Source: Guillardia theta CCMP2712
Lineage: Eukaryota > Cryptophyceae > Pyrenomonadales > Geminigeraceae
NCBI RefSeq assembly: GCF_000315625.1
Contig: NW_005434619.1
Location: forward strand, 317,879 to 381,878
Reading direction: 5' to 3'
Length of the DNA stretch: 64,000 nt
Made by a program: the position numbers and the translations under genes. How positions within the stretch are numbered: position 1 is the stretch's first letter; each line of letters starts with the position of its first letter. The notes below the pieces were generated by a model. The model was not told where the DNA came from, did not search any database, and worked only from the letters and a program-made list of their open reading frames with translations. This document shows, one piece after another, positions 53,724 through 64,000 of the stretch.

Positions 53724-54368
53724 CTCGTACTGATTTTTCACTTAACTTTGAGGAAAATGACTCTAAACCTCTTCATCATCACCATCATGATCTCATGCAT
53801 ACATACATTCAATACTTGTTCAAAGGAATGATTGAACAATAACACATAGCAACAATCAATGAGTATATGCATGGAAAAGACGCAGAAGCCGATACAACTG
53901 GCAAAGCGTCCATAACGCCACCATCAGTGCGCCACACGTGACACTTAGAAATTTTTTCAAGTTTTTGAATTAAGGAATTAAGTAAATCTTTACTCAAAAA
54001 CCTAAGATATACCTATGTTCCAGGAGCTTCCTCCTATAGATAATTGTGAGTCCTCGTACTTCTAGTACTGATTTTTAATTTAACTCTGAGAATCCCTTCT
54101 ACGGGGGCCCACTGTTCTGAATTGCAAGTGAACGGGCTGCGGCAGTGCCATTGATTGGGCCCGGCCCGGCCCGGGGGGGGGGCGGCGGGGGGGCCGCCCG
54201 GTACCAGTCACTGGCCCGGGTTAGTACTCGTACGCGGCACGTTCACTGGCATGTAACTTTACTCAAAGTTAAGTTAAAAATCAGTACGAGGTATCTAGTA
54301 CATCGGCCCGACCGGTCATGACGGTCTGTGATGCTTTTACTCAAAGTTAAGTTAAAGATCAGTACGAG
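53724..54368. repeat. Cluster of four 33-bp repeat copies around a GGCCCGGG block
   Basis: Reverse copies at 53724-53755 and 54053-54090 (the second interrupted by a few bases) and forward copies at 54258-54290 and 54336-54368. Between the inner pair lies GGGCCCGGCCCGGCCCGGGG-type DNA (about 54155-54230). The inner pair is therefore an inverted repeat flanking a GC-rich core of about 170 bp, the layout of a small non-autonomous transposon. No frame for a transposase is present. Confidence 0.82.
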
Positions 54369-55206
54369 TGATGCCTGTGATGCGTTGAGACACAACTGAG
54401 AAAAAAAACACTAAAAATGCTAAAAATGAAGAGGCGAGTGACGACACTGTCAAGCATGACCCTGAGGGGGTGGCCTTTATTTCATAGTCGGAGACATAGT
54501 AAATATTGCATGTAGGGTACCTCTCCTTGAGATCTAAGCCTTGACTTCTTACTACACCTCACTCCGAAAGCTTCGTCACTTTTAACACCTATACCTCTGA
54601 TTGGGTACCCCCTCTTATCCCTGATTGTACCCCTACCTTGCAGTGCTATCCTGACCTCCAATGGTACCCCTACCCTCTCCATGAAGAATGCAATCTCGAG
54701 ACCCTTCTTGGCCTATGGATCTGATAACCCCTACCCCTCCAATTAAACCTTTTGGCAGCTATAAACCACCCGTACTCATTGAATCTTTTCTGGACCCCCA
54801 CCTCCCTGTAAACTCAAAGAACGCACATCCCCTCGTCTGAAAACCTCTCCGCGCCATGTGCTGCCGTTTCGCTTAGGTCTTTGCGCACTCGTTGCTCTCC
54901 CACTTGTTCTCGTCCCCTCCTCCTCTCCTCCCTCCTCCTCTCGCTTCAAGCTTCCACTCACTCCCCTCCTCCTTCTCACCCATTCACGCTTCGAGCCAGG
55001 ATCCGCCCGGGTGCTGGCCAGTCCCTACACCGCTAGATAGCCCTTTTACAGGATAGACTTATCTTCGTATTGGAAAGCTGCGTGAACGTTGGTTGAGCGA
55101 ACCAAGAGCACTGGTCGTCAGAAGACGAACAGATACGCAGATCAGAACAAGCAGACGATTCAAATCATCTGCTTCTATATTGACAGGCACAAGTGTGGTA
55201 AACAAG

Positions 55207-55683
55207 ATGCTTGGCCCGAAGGTAGCCCGCGTCTTCCTCCGCAAGCGGAGAGATGAGACGGGTGAAGGTCAGCAACCCTCCCAGCGAGAGGTTCTCATCA
55301 CCAACGAGACCATCGAGTCTCTCCTCCACCTCCGTCAGACCGACGCCGCCAACCAGCTCGGCATCTCCCTCACGGCCCTCAAGAACGCCTGCAAGTACCT
55401 TGGCTTCGACAACTGGCCGACGGCGAGGAGCAACCTCGTAGCAACTCAGCCAACAGCCTCAGTTGCACTCCCGTCCGTCACCTCGCCGGCTCCGGCTCAG
55501 ACTCGGAACCCTCGGAATCGGTTGGTAGCCGAAGGAGAGGCCGGGCGATCAGGGTTAGTGGGAAGCAGGAAGGCAGGACGGGGAGAGAAGAGGCAGAGGC
55601 TCGCAGAGAGTATCCCAGCATTGAAAAGCCACGGGCTTGAGGAGCTGATGCTTGACGCGCTGGAGCATGTGGCAGATCTATGA
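55207..55683 (+). CDS. RWP-RK domain transcription factor (short form)
   Basis: 158 residues from MLGPKVARVFLRKRRDETGE. Residues 27-72 read ITNETIESLLHLRQTDAANQ, then LGISLTALKNACKYLGFDNW with P, the RWP-RK pattern (helix, AA..LG.s.T.LK..CR.lG...WP), although the usual RWPxRK end is NWPTAR here, so the signature basic residues are weak. The rest is basic and Ser/Pro-rich, ending in an acidic helix (SHGLEELMLDALEHVADL). RWP-RK proteins regulate nitrogen response or gamete development in plants and algae. No intron. The frame is open upstream without ATG. Confidence 0.75.
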   Translation: MLGPKVARVFLRKRRDETGEGQQPSQREVLITNETIESLLHLRQTDAANQLGISLTALKNACKYLGFDNWPTARSNLVATQPTASVALPSVTSPAPAQTRNPRNRLVAEGEAGRSGLVGSRKAGRGEKRQRLAESIPALKSHGLEELMLDALEHVADL

Positions 55684-56517
55684 GGGGTGGGGCTTGGCCC
55701 TCAGGTGATCAAACGTGCTGCAGTGCAGTTACTGTTGGTTGTTTTGCTGTCAAAAACAATACCTCCTTCAGGTTTGACTGACCTGCGGAGGGAGCTTGTT
55801 GGCGGTCTGGTGGAAATCGGCCATGTGTACTATAGAGTTCGTTCCTAGTGCTTACATCGTGATTTGATGTTTTCAAATAGAACGCTGTTTGTGACTTTGA
55901 CTGTGATTTCTCGCAGTTTTTCCAGTAGATAAATCTATTTCACACGCTTGCCTCCACCCCTTTCGTCGTGCCATTCAAAACAACATTGCAGCTTTCTATG
56001 GTCGCATACCTTTGACATTGAATCGAGAGAATTGAATCGAGCAAATTATGGACGCCATGTGTGTCCCTGATCCTAAGTTTCCTCTTTTTTCTGCAACAGA
56101 GAATCTGTCAAAGTAACCTCTTCAAATTCTACGAAGGCGAATCTGTGAACAGTTATGAGCTGGTGGACGGGAGCAAGGGAAGGGAGGAGAGAAGAGGGGG
56201 AGTGTATAGGAAGGGGGTAGAAGCAAACGACAAGACTTTTATGTTCACTTGCACTTGTCCACTCAATTTCGCTCTCAAGACAGTAGCTCAAAGTTTCTTG
56301 AAGAACTCCTGCATCAAGGTTTCAGTCTCAAGACAGCAGCACAAGGATCCTGCTCCTACCGGCCTGTTGCTCTTACTTGGGAACTGCTTGCTGTCATCCC
56401 CCTACAAAATAGTCAGTGCCTCCCAGCTCCTCTTCTCCTACAAACCGCCAGCGGGAGGACGGAACGGGCAAGGGTGATCCATCCGTTGGGTCCTGAGAGG
56501 AACCCTGGGCCCCCGAG
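55684..56517. other. Spacer between RWP-RK and lycopene cyclase genes
   Basis: No supported gene. The last coding part or 3'UTR of the lycopene cyclase gene may reach into 56394-56517. A dense CTC/TCC array fills 56525-56660. Confidence 0.5.
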
Positions 56518-58933
56518 TCAGCTACCTGCCCGCCCTCCTCCTCCTCCTCCTCCTCCTCCTCTCCTCCTCCTCCTCCTCCTCCTCCTCCTCCTCTCTCCTC
56601 CTCCTCCTCCTCTCCTCCTCCTTCTCCTCTCCTCCTCCTCCTCCTCCTCCTCCTCCCCCTCACCCTTGAGTGCGAGCGAGCCCCGAACTCTCCATGACGT
56701 GTTTTCCCACACGCCGAGGCCAAAGATCTGGAGAGGAGGGTCAGCAGCTCCAGGGCACCCGGCAGGTCCTACCAGCCTCTCGTAGGGCTCCACCAGCCTG
56801 TGGGACAAGAAGCCTCCCCACTTGAGCAGCACAGCTTCAGTGAGGAATCGGAGAGCAGAAGGTGGAAGGGACGGGAGAGTGAAGGGGTGAGTGGAGGAAA
56901 GGAGAGTGAGGAAGAGGATGAGGATGAAGGGGGATGGGCGAAGAGGAGAGACACAAGGGGGAGGACGGGAGGGAGGGAGAGAAGAGAAGAGAGCAACTAG
57001 CAGGAAAGAAGATATGCAAGAAAAGATTGCCAAGGAAAAGATCTTGTGCAACCGCGGCCAGGCACGGGAGGGTGAGGAGGGAAGGGGCGGATGAGGGGAC
57101 ACCTGCTGGAAGGGAAGCACGAAGAAGGCTCCAAAGAACTCTCTCAGCTCCCCAAGGCCTGCCCAGCAGGATGAGCAAGCAAGAGCAGCCCCCTCCTCCC
57201 TCCTTCACCTATCGACTCAAGGTATTCCCCCCCGAAGTTAGCAAAGTCGCGCTGCCTCCTCGTCTTGTCGGTCCACAGCTGCTCCCACACGTGATGCGCC
57301 GCCGCCTCGGCATCCTGCAGCTCCGGTCAGGCCCTGCCCGTCCCATTCCTTCCCACAGAGCCTCTTCCCCCTGTCTCCGTGCTACCTTCCTCCATCTCCC
57401 TCTCCCTCTCTTCTCTTCTCTTCTCTTCCCCCTTCTTGCCGCTTTCTCCCACTGTTCTATTCGCTCTCCTCCCTTTGCTCTACCTCCTTCCTCTCATCTA
57501 CACCGCTCCCTTCTCTCACACACCTCAGGGTTCTTCTTGAGAGCCTCCTCGATGGACTTGGCAGTGTCGGACGCCAACGTCAACGTCCTTGACAGCATGT
57601 ACCTATTCCCATCATCAATTCCTCTCCTCGTCCTCTCCCCCTGGGGGGACTTCGCAAGGGCCAACCCTGTGGCAGGATGCACCAGACCGGCAGAACCTCC
57701 GAAACCAACAACTCTTTGCGGGGAAACGGGCCTGTCAGAACGTGTCAAGGTCAACAGACGCGTCTCAGTGTCGTACATGGCTCCTCCCATTGGGATGTAG
57801 CAGAACTCCTCCTCGTGGACCTTGACAACTTTGGTCCCCCAGAGGTCAAGACGCCTGCAGGCCAGCGTTAGCAGGAAGAGGGGAGGGAGGGAGGGAGGGA
57901 GGGAGGGTGAGGAGGAGGAGGAGAGCGGCTCACTTGTACAATCTCCTCTTCAGGTCGTCGAAGGGCACAGCGGGGTTGGCGATGAGAGAAGTTTCTGCGC
58001 TCGGGACGTCAACTTCCACCAAAGTCTCCGCTCCCCTTCACCTTCAAAGAACACCCTCCCAGCATTCGTCGGCATGACATAGATGAAGGTCGGAACAGCC
58101 TCGGACTCCTGCCAGGCCTCTCACTCCCTCTCGCGTGCCCCCTCGCCTCCCACACTCACGGCCAACTCCCCTGAGGAGCTCTGCATGTGGACATCACGAT
58201 AATCCATGAGCAGCATCTCATCTAGCGGGAAGGGATACGTCCCCGGCTCGATGTCGCACTCGATCCCGTACGCCGCCTGCACCCCTGGCTCGCGTCCCTG
58301 CTCGTACTCGACAAACGCCTTCGAGTGTCCCGTGCAGTCAACAACCAGCCGGGTCTTGAGCTCACTGCCGTCGTCCAGCTTCACCGAGGTCATGCTCTTC
58401 TCGTGCAACAGCGACTTCACCGCCACCTTCTCCATCCTTACCCCGTACTTGCTGCACCTGGACAGGAAGTGCTCCTTGATCTTCTTGCGGTCAATCCTCC
58501 CGTAAGGACGGTTCAGCACGATCTTCTCGTCCCCTGAGCTTCCTCCCATGAAGACTGTCGCCGTCGGCCAGATCGTCATGAGGCATTCCTTCAGGCCCAG
58601 CGGCTCAACTTCATCAACCCACACTCCATAGTTGGGGATCCACCCGACGTCTAGGTTGGGATCGACGCAGGAAACCTTCATGCCCTTCATCCCCAGCTCT
58701 GCCGTCAGCGCCAACCCTGCAGGCCCTGAGCCCACGACCACGACATCCATAACTTGCTCGTTGCTGCTCATCCTCAAACCACCCAGTCGCGGTCCCCTGC
58801 TGACAACGGAGCCGGTGGAGGCCGAGCATACCTTGCCCTGCTGGCGGTTGAGAGAAGGGAGGATGCCTCCTCTGAGAAGAAAGGGACATGCGGCGGGCAT
58901 CAGAGCCAACGACAGAAGAACTTGCTTGATCAT
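56518..58933 (-). CDS. LCYB: Lycopene beta-cyclase, plastid-targeted, multi-exon
   Basis: Exon 1 begins MIKQVLLSLALMPAACPFLL (signal peptide) then a Ser/Arg transit-like stretch. The mature part has the FAD dinucleotide fold VMDVVVVGSGPAGLALTAEL, then DPNLDVGWIPNYGVWVDEVE, RPYGRIDRKKIKEHFLSRCS, LVVDCTGHSKAFVEYEQGRE and PFPLDEMLLMDYRDVH. Downstream exons: ESEAVPTFIYVMPTNAGRVF, FE|ETSLIANPAVPFDDLKRRL, DLWGTKVVKVHEEEFCYIPM, GGAM|PVSPQRVVGFGGSAG, LVHPATG|YMLSRTLTLASDT, HHVWEQLWTDKTRRQRDFAN, GELREFFGAFFVLPFQQ and FLTEAVLLKWGGFLSHRL. The enzyme closes both ends of lycopene to beta-rings, the step to beta-carotene. Some introns are only 45 nt and keep the frame open. The C-terminal end is uncertain; 56518 is the stop of the last recognisable frame. 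Confidence 0.88.
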
Positions 58934-59704
58934 CGTGCGGTTCTAGGACGGGAGAGGATCTTTGCTCAGAGTAACGTTAGGCGAGAGATCGAGTAAGAGC
59001 GGCAAGAGGAAGAGGCAGAGGAAGGAGAGGAGAAGGGATGAAGGGGAGGGGGAGGGAGGGAGAGCGGGAACGGAGGAGGGAGGGAGGAGGGGGAGATCGC
59101 CTCCACTTGCGCGACCCCCTTTACATGTCAAGTCCTAAAGGGGGTGGGGTGAAAATTTCGTAATACCCCCTATTTTTATATGAAAATGATCCATAATTTG
59201 TGTGGTAGGGTACTTGTTTGTGGGTGGTGGGGTAAAGGGGGTAGTAGGAACGGCATCGTATCATGTCAGACTGCAAATCTATTTGTGCAGACAAGACATG
59301 GTGGAAGGAGGAGAAGTTATGATGATAACAAGTTAGGAAAGAATCTCAAGAAGGAGGTTGAAGGGTAAGGAGGAGGAGGAGGAGGAGGAGGAGGAACGGG
59401 AGCAAGAGAAGATTGAATAACAGACAAGAAGGAGGAGGACGGGAAGGAGTTTGAAGAAGGAAGAAAGGGAAAAGGGATCTCAAGATGAAAACCGAATGTG
59501 CATCAACTATTAAGTCGAGATGAATATAAACGAAGAAGATGAGTTCACGAGCAAGCAGACTCCCCGTGAGAACAAGGTTGAGAACTGGAAACCTTCTGAT
59601 GAAGAACTGTCTTCAACGTTCGAAAATGGATGGATGTCGTTGTAGAGAAAAGGATGTCATGGAATCTATCTTGAGAGGAAAGAATACATTGAGAGGAGAA
59701 CATC

Positions 59705-60422
59705 TCACACTAGTGTCATGCTTATCCTCGAAATTTCCCAACTCGGCAGATCAGCTCCTAGCGATGGCTCGAACTCGTCACTGGCGGAGGCATGCGGGCG
59801 ACCTGCAAAAACTCTCCATCCCCGCAGAAAGTTTCGACACAGCTGGAACTGACGTCTCCTTCGAACGATGGACTCGCCAACGCAAAGGCTGTTGCGTCTG
59901 CGGAGAAGGTTGATCCAGCTTCGGCACACCTGGTGGAGAAGCAACCGCCTCCTAGAGAATGCAGACATTCTCAAAACTTTGTCGTAGAACGAGTCTTGCA
60001 GATGTTTCCCCTTGGATATCAAGTCCAGATGTTGCAAGTCGTTGTGCTCCCGTTGCGATTCCAACGCGCTCTGCACTTTCTTGCCTCTCTCCTCCGTTGC
60101 CGTCAAACACATCTGAGATGGCCGTCAGCAAACCAAGACCTCTAGAGTGTTCCAAGATCAACTGATGAACCTGTAACTTCTCGATGTCTTGCTGGGTAGC
60201 TGTGGTTTCCTTGACGATAAGATCCAACACATCCGAAGTTTGAGTGCAAAGATCCCACATCTCACTGTGGATGCTCTCACTCTCTTTGTTGATCCTGCTT
60301 ATCTGATGGGAGGCGTGTTTCCTAGCTGAGTTCCATTCATCCAGCAAAGTTGTCATCTGTTCAATCCTTCGCATGTTCGCTGATGCATCGTTCCTTGGCG
60401 TGCTCTTTGTACTGTTCGACAT
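59705..60422 (-). CDS. Small coiled-coil protein with Trp-containing basic helices
   Basis: Starts MSNSTKSTPRNDASANMRRI. Exon 1 is a coiled coil (QMTTLLDEWNSARKHASHQI, SEMWDLCTQTSDVLDLIVKE, TQQDIEKLQ); a splice at LQ|MCLTATEERGKKV (donor GTTCATCAG, acceptor CATCTCAG) keeps phase and continues QREHNDLQHLDLISKGKHLQ, RLLLHQVCRSWINLLRRRNS and LCRNFLRGWRVFAGRPHAS. The two Trp helices (SWINLLRRR, GWRVFAGR) recall the Sfi1-type helices of the 25801 gene. No family recognised. More exons may exist upstream of 60422 or downstream of 59705. Confidence 0.5.
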
Positions 60423-60964
60423 GTCGGCGTAGAGCGTTGATGCGATGATTTATGGGAACTGCTTCTTTCTCCGTCGTCCTTCGCTCCCGTCAAGAGAGCC
60501 CGTCTGCAAGAGCTACATCAGCATGCAAGTGACATCTGTCTATCCCGTATAAACTCACTCTCGATCTGAAGTCTGGCATCACGACATGCTCGCAGGGAGT
60601 TTGTTGGGAGGATGCAACAATAATCATTATGCAGGGCGGCAGATTAAGACAACATCAGGATGGAGAGAGGGGCGCTGGTTGCGAGAATTACAAGAGGTGA
60701 CAAATTGGACTCTGTGAAGAGAAACGGGAGGAATAGGTGAGGGGAGGTGCTGCTGGGTTGACAACGGAAGAAATTTTTGAATTCCATCGCATCGGGAGTG
60801 AAAGCATCTGCCGGGCCAGAGGAGAGGAAGGCTATGATGACTTCATGCTACATGCTGCGACTTGACTGAGTGACTCATCTTCCCTCTCGCACTTGGCAGA
60901 GCCCGGGCCACATCAAGGTCTCCTCACCATGTTTGTGCAGTTGCATATCCCCTGATCGGCGCTG

Positions 60965-61343
60965 TTTACTCAAAGTTAAGTTAAAAATCAGTACGAGGAC
61001 GCTAGTGAGGGACTGATTTAACCGGGATCGGATAGGTCCGGAGGCTTAAACCTGGGCCCCGGCGGCGGGGCGGGCCGGGCCCGGGGGACCGAGTCAGTCC
61101 GAGCCTCAGTCACGCTCCTACCGGGCCGGGCGGCCCCCGGGCCCGGGCGGGGCGGTGGCGGGAGTCTCGACTCGAAGCCAAAGCACTGACGGTCGCGCCG
61201 GGCGGCCGGGCCGCCGCCTGATCGGATGAGGAGTCCGGCCCGGGCTGTACACGGGCCGTCCGTGACGGTAGTCACTCAGCGGCTCGTGGTACTGGGCCTC
61301 AGTACAGTTGTTTACTCAAAGTTAAGTTAAAAATCAGTACGAG
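60965..61343. repeat. GC-rich block flanked by two direct copies of the 33-bp repeat
   Basis: Identical 33-bp copies at 60965-60997 and 61311-61343, same orientation. Between them is about 310 bp that is extremely GC-rich and full of palindromes (GGGCCGGGCCCGGGGG, GGCCGGGCGGCC, CCCGGGCCCGGGCG). Both copies begin TTTACTCAAAGTTAAGTT and end ATCAGTACGAG. This is the clearest complete unit of the family. Confidence 0.88.
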
Positions 61344-61659
61344 TACGGTACTAGACCGAGTCATGGCCGGAACTTTTACTTTATAGTTGTCGTATTTTGA
61401 TGTACGGAAGTGGTGGGTGATCTTGCAGTAATTGAGGGGGGTAGGGGTTGTTTTTTGGGATCAGTATTGAGAAGGTGCAATAATAGTATCTTTGTACCAT
61501 GGTGGGTAGTATCACCCCACCACATATCTTTCCGCAAACAAGCAGATATGAACGGGGTACTATTCTAAAGAGGTGGGGTGATTCGGGTGAGGGTGGTGTT
61601 TGGTTTGTGGAGATGCAGCTTTTGGTGCAGTGGTGGACGAGCGGACAGAAGGAGGAGAA

Positions 61660-61700
61660 GGAGGAGGAGGAGGAGGAGAAGGAGGAGGAGGAGGAGAGAG
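61660..61700. repeat. GGAGGA/GAAGGA purine array
   Basis: Short low-complexity purine tract in a spacer. No gene is seen between 61344 and 62106; other features are G-rich words such as GGGGGGTAGGGGTTG near 61435. Confidence 0.7.
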
Positions 61701-62106
61701 GTTACGATGATGAAGAGAAGGAGAGACGGGAGAAGCGTCGTAAGGAGCAAGATCACGGATGAACTTTCTAGGAACAGAACTAAGAGACGGTGATTGACTC
61801 CAGATCTGTAAATGCTAAAAGCTCATCATATGTGAGAGCATATGCCGTCCAGATGACAACCAGAAATGAAAATTTCAGCTGAATTCTTGAACTTCCATGA
61901 AAGGATAGATTGGTGGCCATTCATTTATCTTTTCATAAACCCTGGCCATTCAGATACCCATTTTTGATGACTGTGTTTTGAAAATGGTTGAAACTTCTTT
62001 ACTTTATTCTCTGATGAACTGTATTGTAGAGGGAGCAGCTCAATCTTACTTGTCCATACCTTTCTTGTAAACTTTTATTTCAATCCAGCCGCACTGAAGC
62101 GAGAAG

Positions 62107-63542
62107 ATGATGGAGTTCGAGAGAATAAAGGAAGAACAAGCCAAGGAATCTACGGAGGGATATGATGGACCAAGCAACCAAACTGAGCATCATGAAAAGA
62201 GCTGCCGGTACATAAAGATCGTCATTATTTGTTGTATTGATCTGAACATGCACAGAATTTGCTTCGAAGCAGATTGCGATTCATCGAACCAGCTAGTGTC
62301 GCCATGCAAATGCAAGGGGACTCAGCGATATGTGCATACCAAATGTCTTAGGAGATGGCAACGAACTGCACTCGCGCAGCCAAACTCCAAACGAGCGATG
62401 ATCTGCTCTGTTTGCAATTCTTTCTATTCAATGCCACCCCCTGGTACTTTCTTCATTCTGGTTACTCGGTGCTGAAAGATGTGATAAGTTTTAAGCCCAA
62501 GCTTGGAAGAAAGTTCATTTGTTGGAGGAATTTTACCTTCATGGTTGTCGGCGCTCAGTAGAAACATTTTCATCGCATCGGTCAAACCAAATTAGATTAT
62601 GAGCCTTTTAATTTCATTCTTTACAGGTGATTGCTACTCTACTACAGAATAGCAGGAATATCCCCTCACTCTTCCATCTACTGACTTTGTTAGTTGCATT
62701 CGCTTTCGCCTCAAGGTATTTCCTGCATTAGCTTGGCTTGCCTAACATGACTCCCGTAGGATCTCGTTTCTGGGGATGGCAGACGGGGATCCTATTGAGA
62801 GCTTGCAAGCAGGTGTCGCCGCACGATCCGGCTCCGCATGGCGCAAACTGAAGTTCTACCAGGGAAGCTGCTAGTGGCGAATGGAATCCCAGCGGGAAGC
62901 CTTTTCTATCGCTCCGTTGTGTTGCTACTTGAGCATGGACCTCGTGGATCACTTGTAAAGAATCTCAATGTTGAACCCACAAAAGTTTTTCTCATCCAGA
63001 TGTCCCTGGCAGGGTGTCATAATCAACAACAACCAAGAGGTCGGTGGGCCCGTGCACACGTTTCACCCAATACTTGTATCCGACTTTCAGCAAGGGAGTG
63101 ACAGCTACGACATTGCCGGGATCAATGTACTTTTCCAATTTCTCCATTGCCTGTCATGACAGGGTTCCAGGGCCTCTACTGGAAGCGCCTTAGCTCTTCG
63201 AACGATGTTTTAGATTTAGCACGGTCCAGTGGGAGCACGCAACGGCTGAGGGTGAAAATCGATATGAGATTCTGCTGCGGAGATGAGAAGTACGCAGGTA
63301 TTTCGTGGGGTGTCAGGATGGGCTCCACGACAGCTTGATGGAGAAATTCGTCGCGGAGGTTGGAAGATAGCAGGTGCCCGAACAGCAAAGTTTGGAATTC
63401 GCATGAGTCTTACATTCCATTTCTAGATGTCAGTCTTGATCAAATTTTTGATACAACCGGCCGAACCAATCTGTGGGAGACGCTGGATGCATCTCCAGAT
63501 ACCATGTTGAAGTTCTCTTCCTCACGAGATAGGTCTGACTGA
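62107..63542 (+). CDS. RING-CH zinc finger joined to AlgH/UPF0301 domain (probable fusion)
   Basis: Exon 1 from MMEFERIKEEQAKESTEGYD splices (GTACAT...TGCACAG) inside SC-RICFEADCDSSNQ. The RING-CH (C4HC3) is complete: CRIC, CKCKG, H..CL..W and CSVC. Later exons hold a hydrophobic helix (LFHLLTLLVAFAFASR), ISFLGMADGDPIESLQA, then the AlgH/YqgE (UPF0301, DUF179) fold: LPGKLLVANGIPAGSLFYRS, VVLLLEHGPRGSL|GVIINNN, QEVGGPVHTFHPILVS, GWAPRQLDGEIRRGGWKIA and DVSLDQIFDTTGRTNLWETL to the stop at 63542. RING-CH proteins (MARCH) are membrane ubiquitin ligases; AlgH is a widespread protein of unknown biochemical role, often plastidic in plants. The fusion rests on an in-phase splice at QA|VLPGK; a separate start (MAQTEVLPGK, 62838) is possible. 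Confidence 0.74.
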
Positions 63543-64000
63543 CTTGGGTAGGGGTCTCGCTCAAATCTTGTCTACGGAATTGAGTCACTAGGACACGGTT
63601 CAGAGTCATTTCGTACCCTGTAAGGAGAGCAGCTCGGTGTATTCCACCATCGAACATCACAACTCAGCGCACTGTGATCGACTAAGACTTGGCAATGATT
63701 GGACTCGACAACCGCTCTTCAGTATACAATCAACGTTTGTGTTTCCTTCCAGATTCCCCCAATAGAAACAAAATCGTGTAAAGGAAGCTTTGCTTTGTGC
63801 GTGCTGAAGTTTCAAAAATCGCAGGATGGCAGTGCATAGAGTGTCGGCTGTAAATGAATACTGGTTTGTGCCGATGCTGCGTGTTTGATTTCTCTTTTAT
63901 GTATCGAGGCAAACAGCATCATCGCCAAGCTTTTGTGTTAGGATAGACTCCCACCCTCTGAACGCTGAAGTGATTCTGCACTCCCTGTTCGAACCCTTCA
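63543..64000. other. Right-edge spacer, no gene seen
   Basis: Only short frames without recognisable domains. The 3'UTR of the RING-CH/AlgH gene probably occupies the first part. Confidence 0.5.

Noticed and set aside
56394-56723. Arg/Gly/Glu-rich frame near the lycopene cyclase end
   Set aside because: Generated by the CTC/TCC array; no conservation with the enzyme's C-terminus could be shown.

Overview
The window is nuclear DNA from an intron-rich, photosynthetic, flagellated protist. A cryptophyte such as Guillardia theta fits best; this is an inference from gene content, not a database match. Four things support it. Introns are short (about 45-290 nt), GT-AG, and break most genes. Two proteins (a NOG1-type GTPase and lycopene beta-cyclase) start with a signal peptide followed by a transit-like stretch, as expected when a plastid lies inside the endomembrane system. 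Ciliary or centriolar genes are present (B9D2, an IQANK1-like protein, a Sfi1-like protein). There are no operons or bacterial-style signals. Two runs of N (31329-31428 and 45359-45889) are assembly gaps.

Layout. 1-4010 (-): TRANK1-like ankyrin/P-loop protein, cut by the left edge. 5610-7019 (+) and 7639-8983 (-): two convergent paralogues with an HLH-like N-terminus and a PAS-like segment. 9.1-13.3 kb: no gene seen. 13308-15342 (+): RING-TPR-J-domain protein. 15731-16159 (-): small secreted hypothetical. 17097-19521 (+): plastid-type NOG1 GTPase. 19712-23060 (-): IQANK1-like protein. 23765-24846 (-): unknown, possibly myristoylated. 25801-29406 (+): Sfi1-like Trp-repeat protein. 29514-30395 (-): arabinose-5-phosphate isomerase. 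32251-33750 (+): three-KH protein. 33869-36442 (-): fucosyltransferase-like enzyme. 36750-38621 (-): intronless DUF2828/vWA protein. 39313-45358 (+): large coiled-coil protein running into a gap. 46454-51847 (-): RecQ helicase with a C-terminal RPA70N-like domain. 52203-53446 (+): B9D2. 55207-55683 (+): RWP-RK factor. 56518-58933 (-): lycopene beta-cyclase. 59705-60422 (-): coiled-coil protein. 62107-63542 (+): RING-CH plus AlgH/UPF0301.

The genes are unrelated neighbours, typical of a eukaryotic chromosome, although several belong to cilia/centrosome biology and two to the plastid. The non-coding DNA is distinctive. A 33-bp sequence (TTTACTCAAAGTTAAGTT at one end, ATCAGTACGAG at the other) recurs at least eight times beside palindrome-rich GGCCCGGG blocks, and looks like an undescribed repeat or MITE-like family. 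Introns and spacers also carry many strand-asymmetric purine/pyrimidine microsatellites.

The most novel observations are the RecQ-RPA70N fusion, the RING-CH/AlgH fusion, the HLH-PAS-like paralogue pair and the GC-rich repeat family. Exon joins were made by eye from splice sites, phase and homology. Where a join did not resolve, the entry says so.
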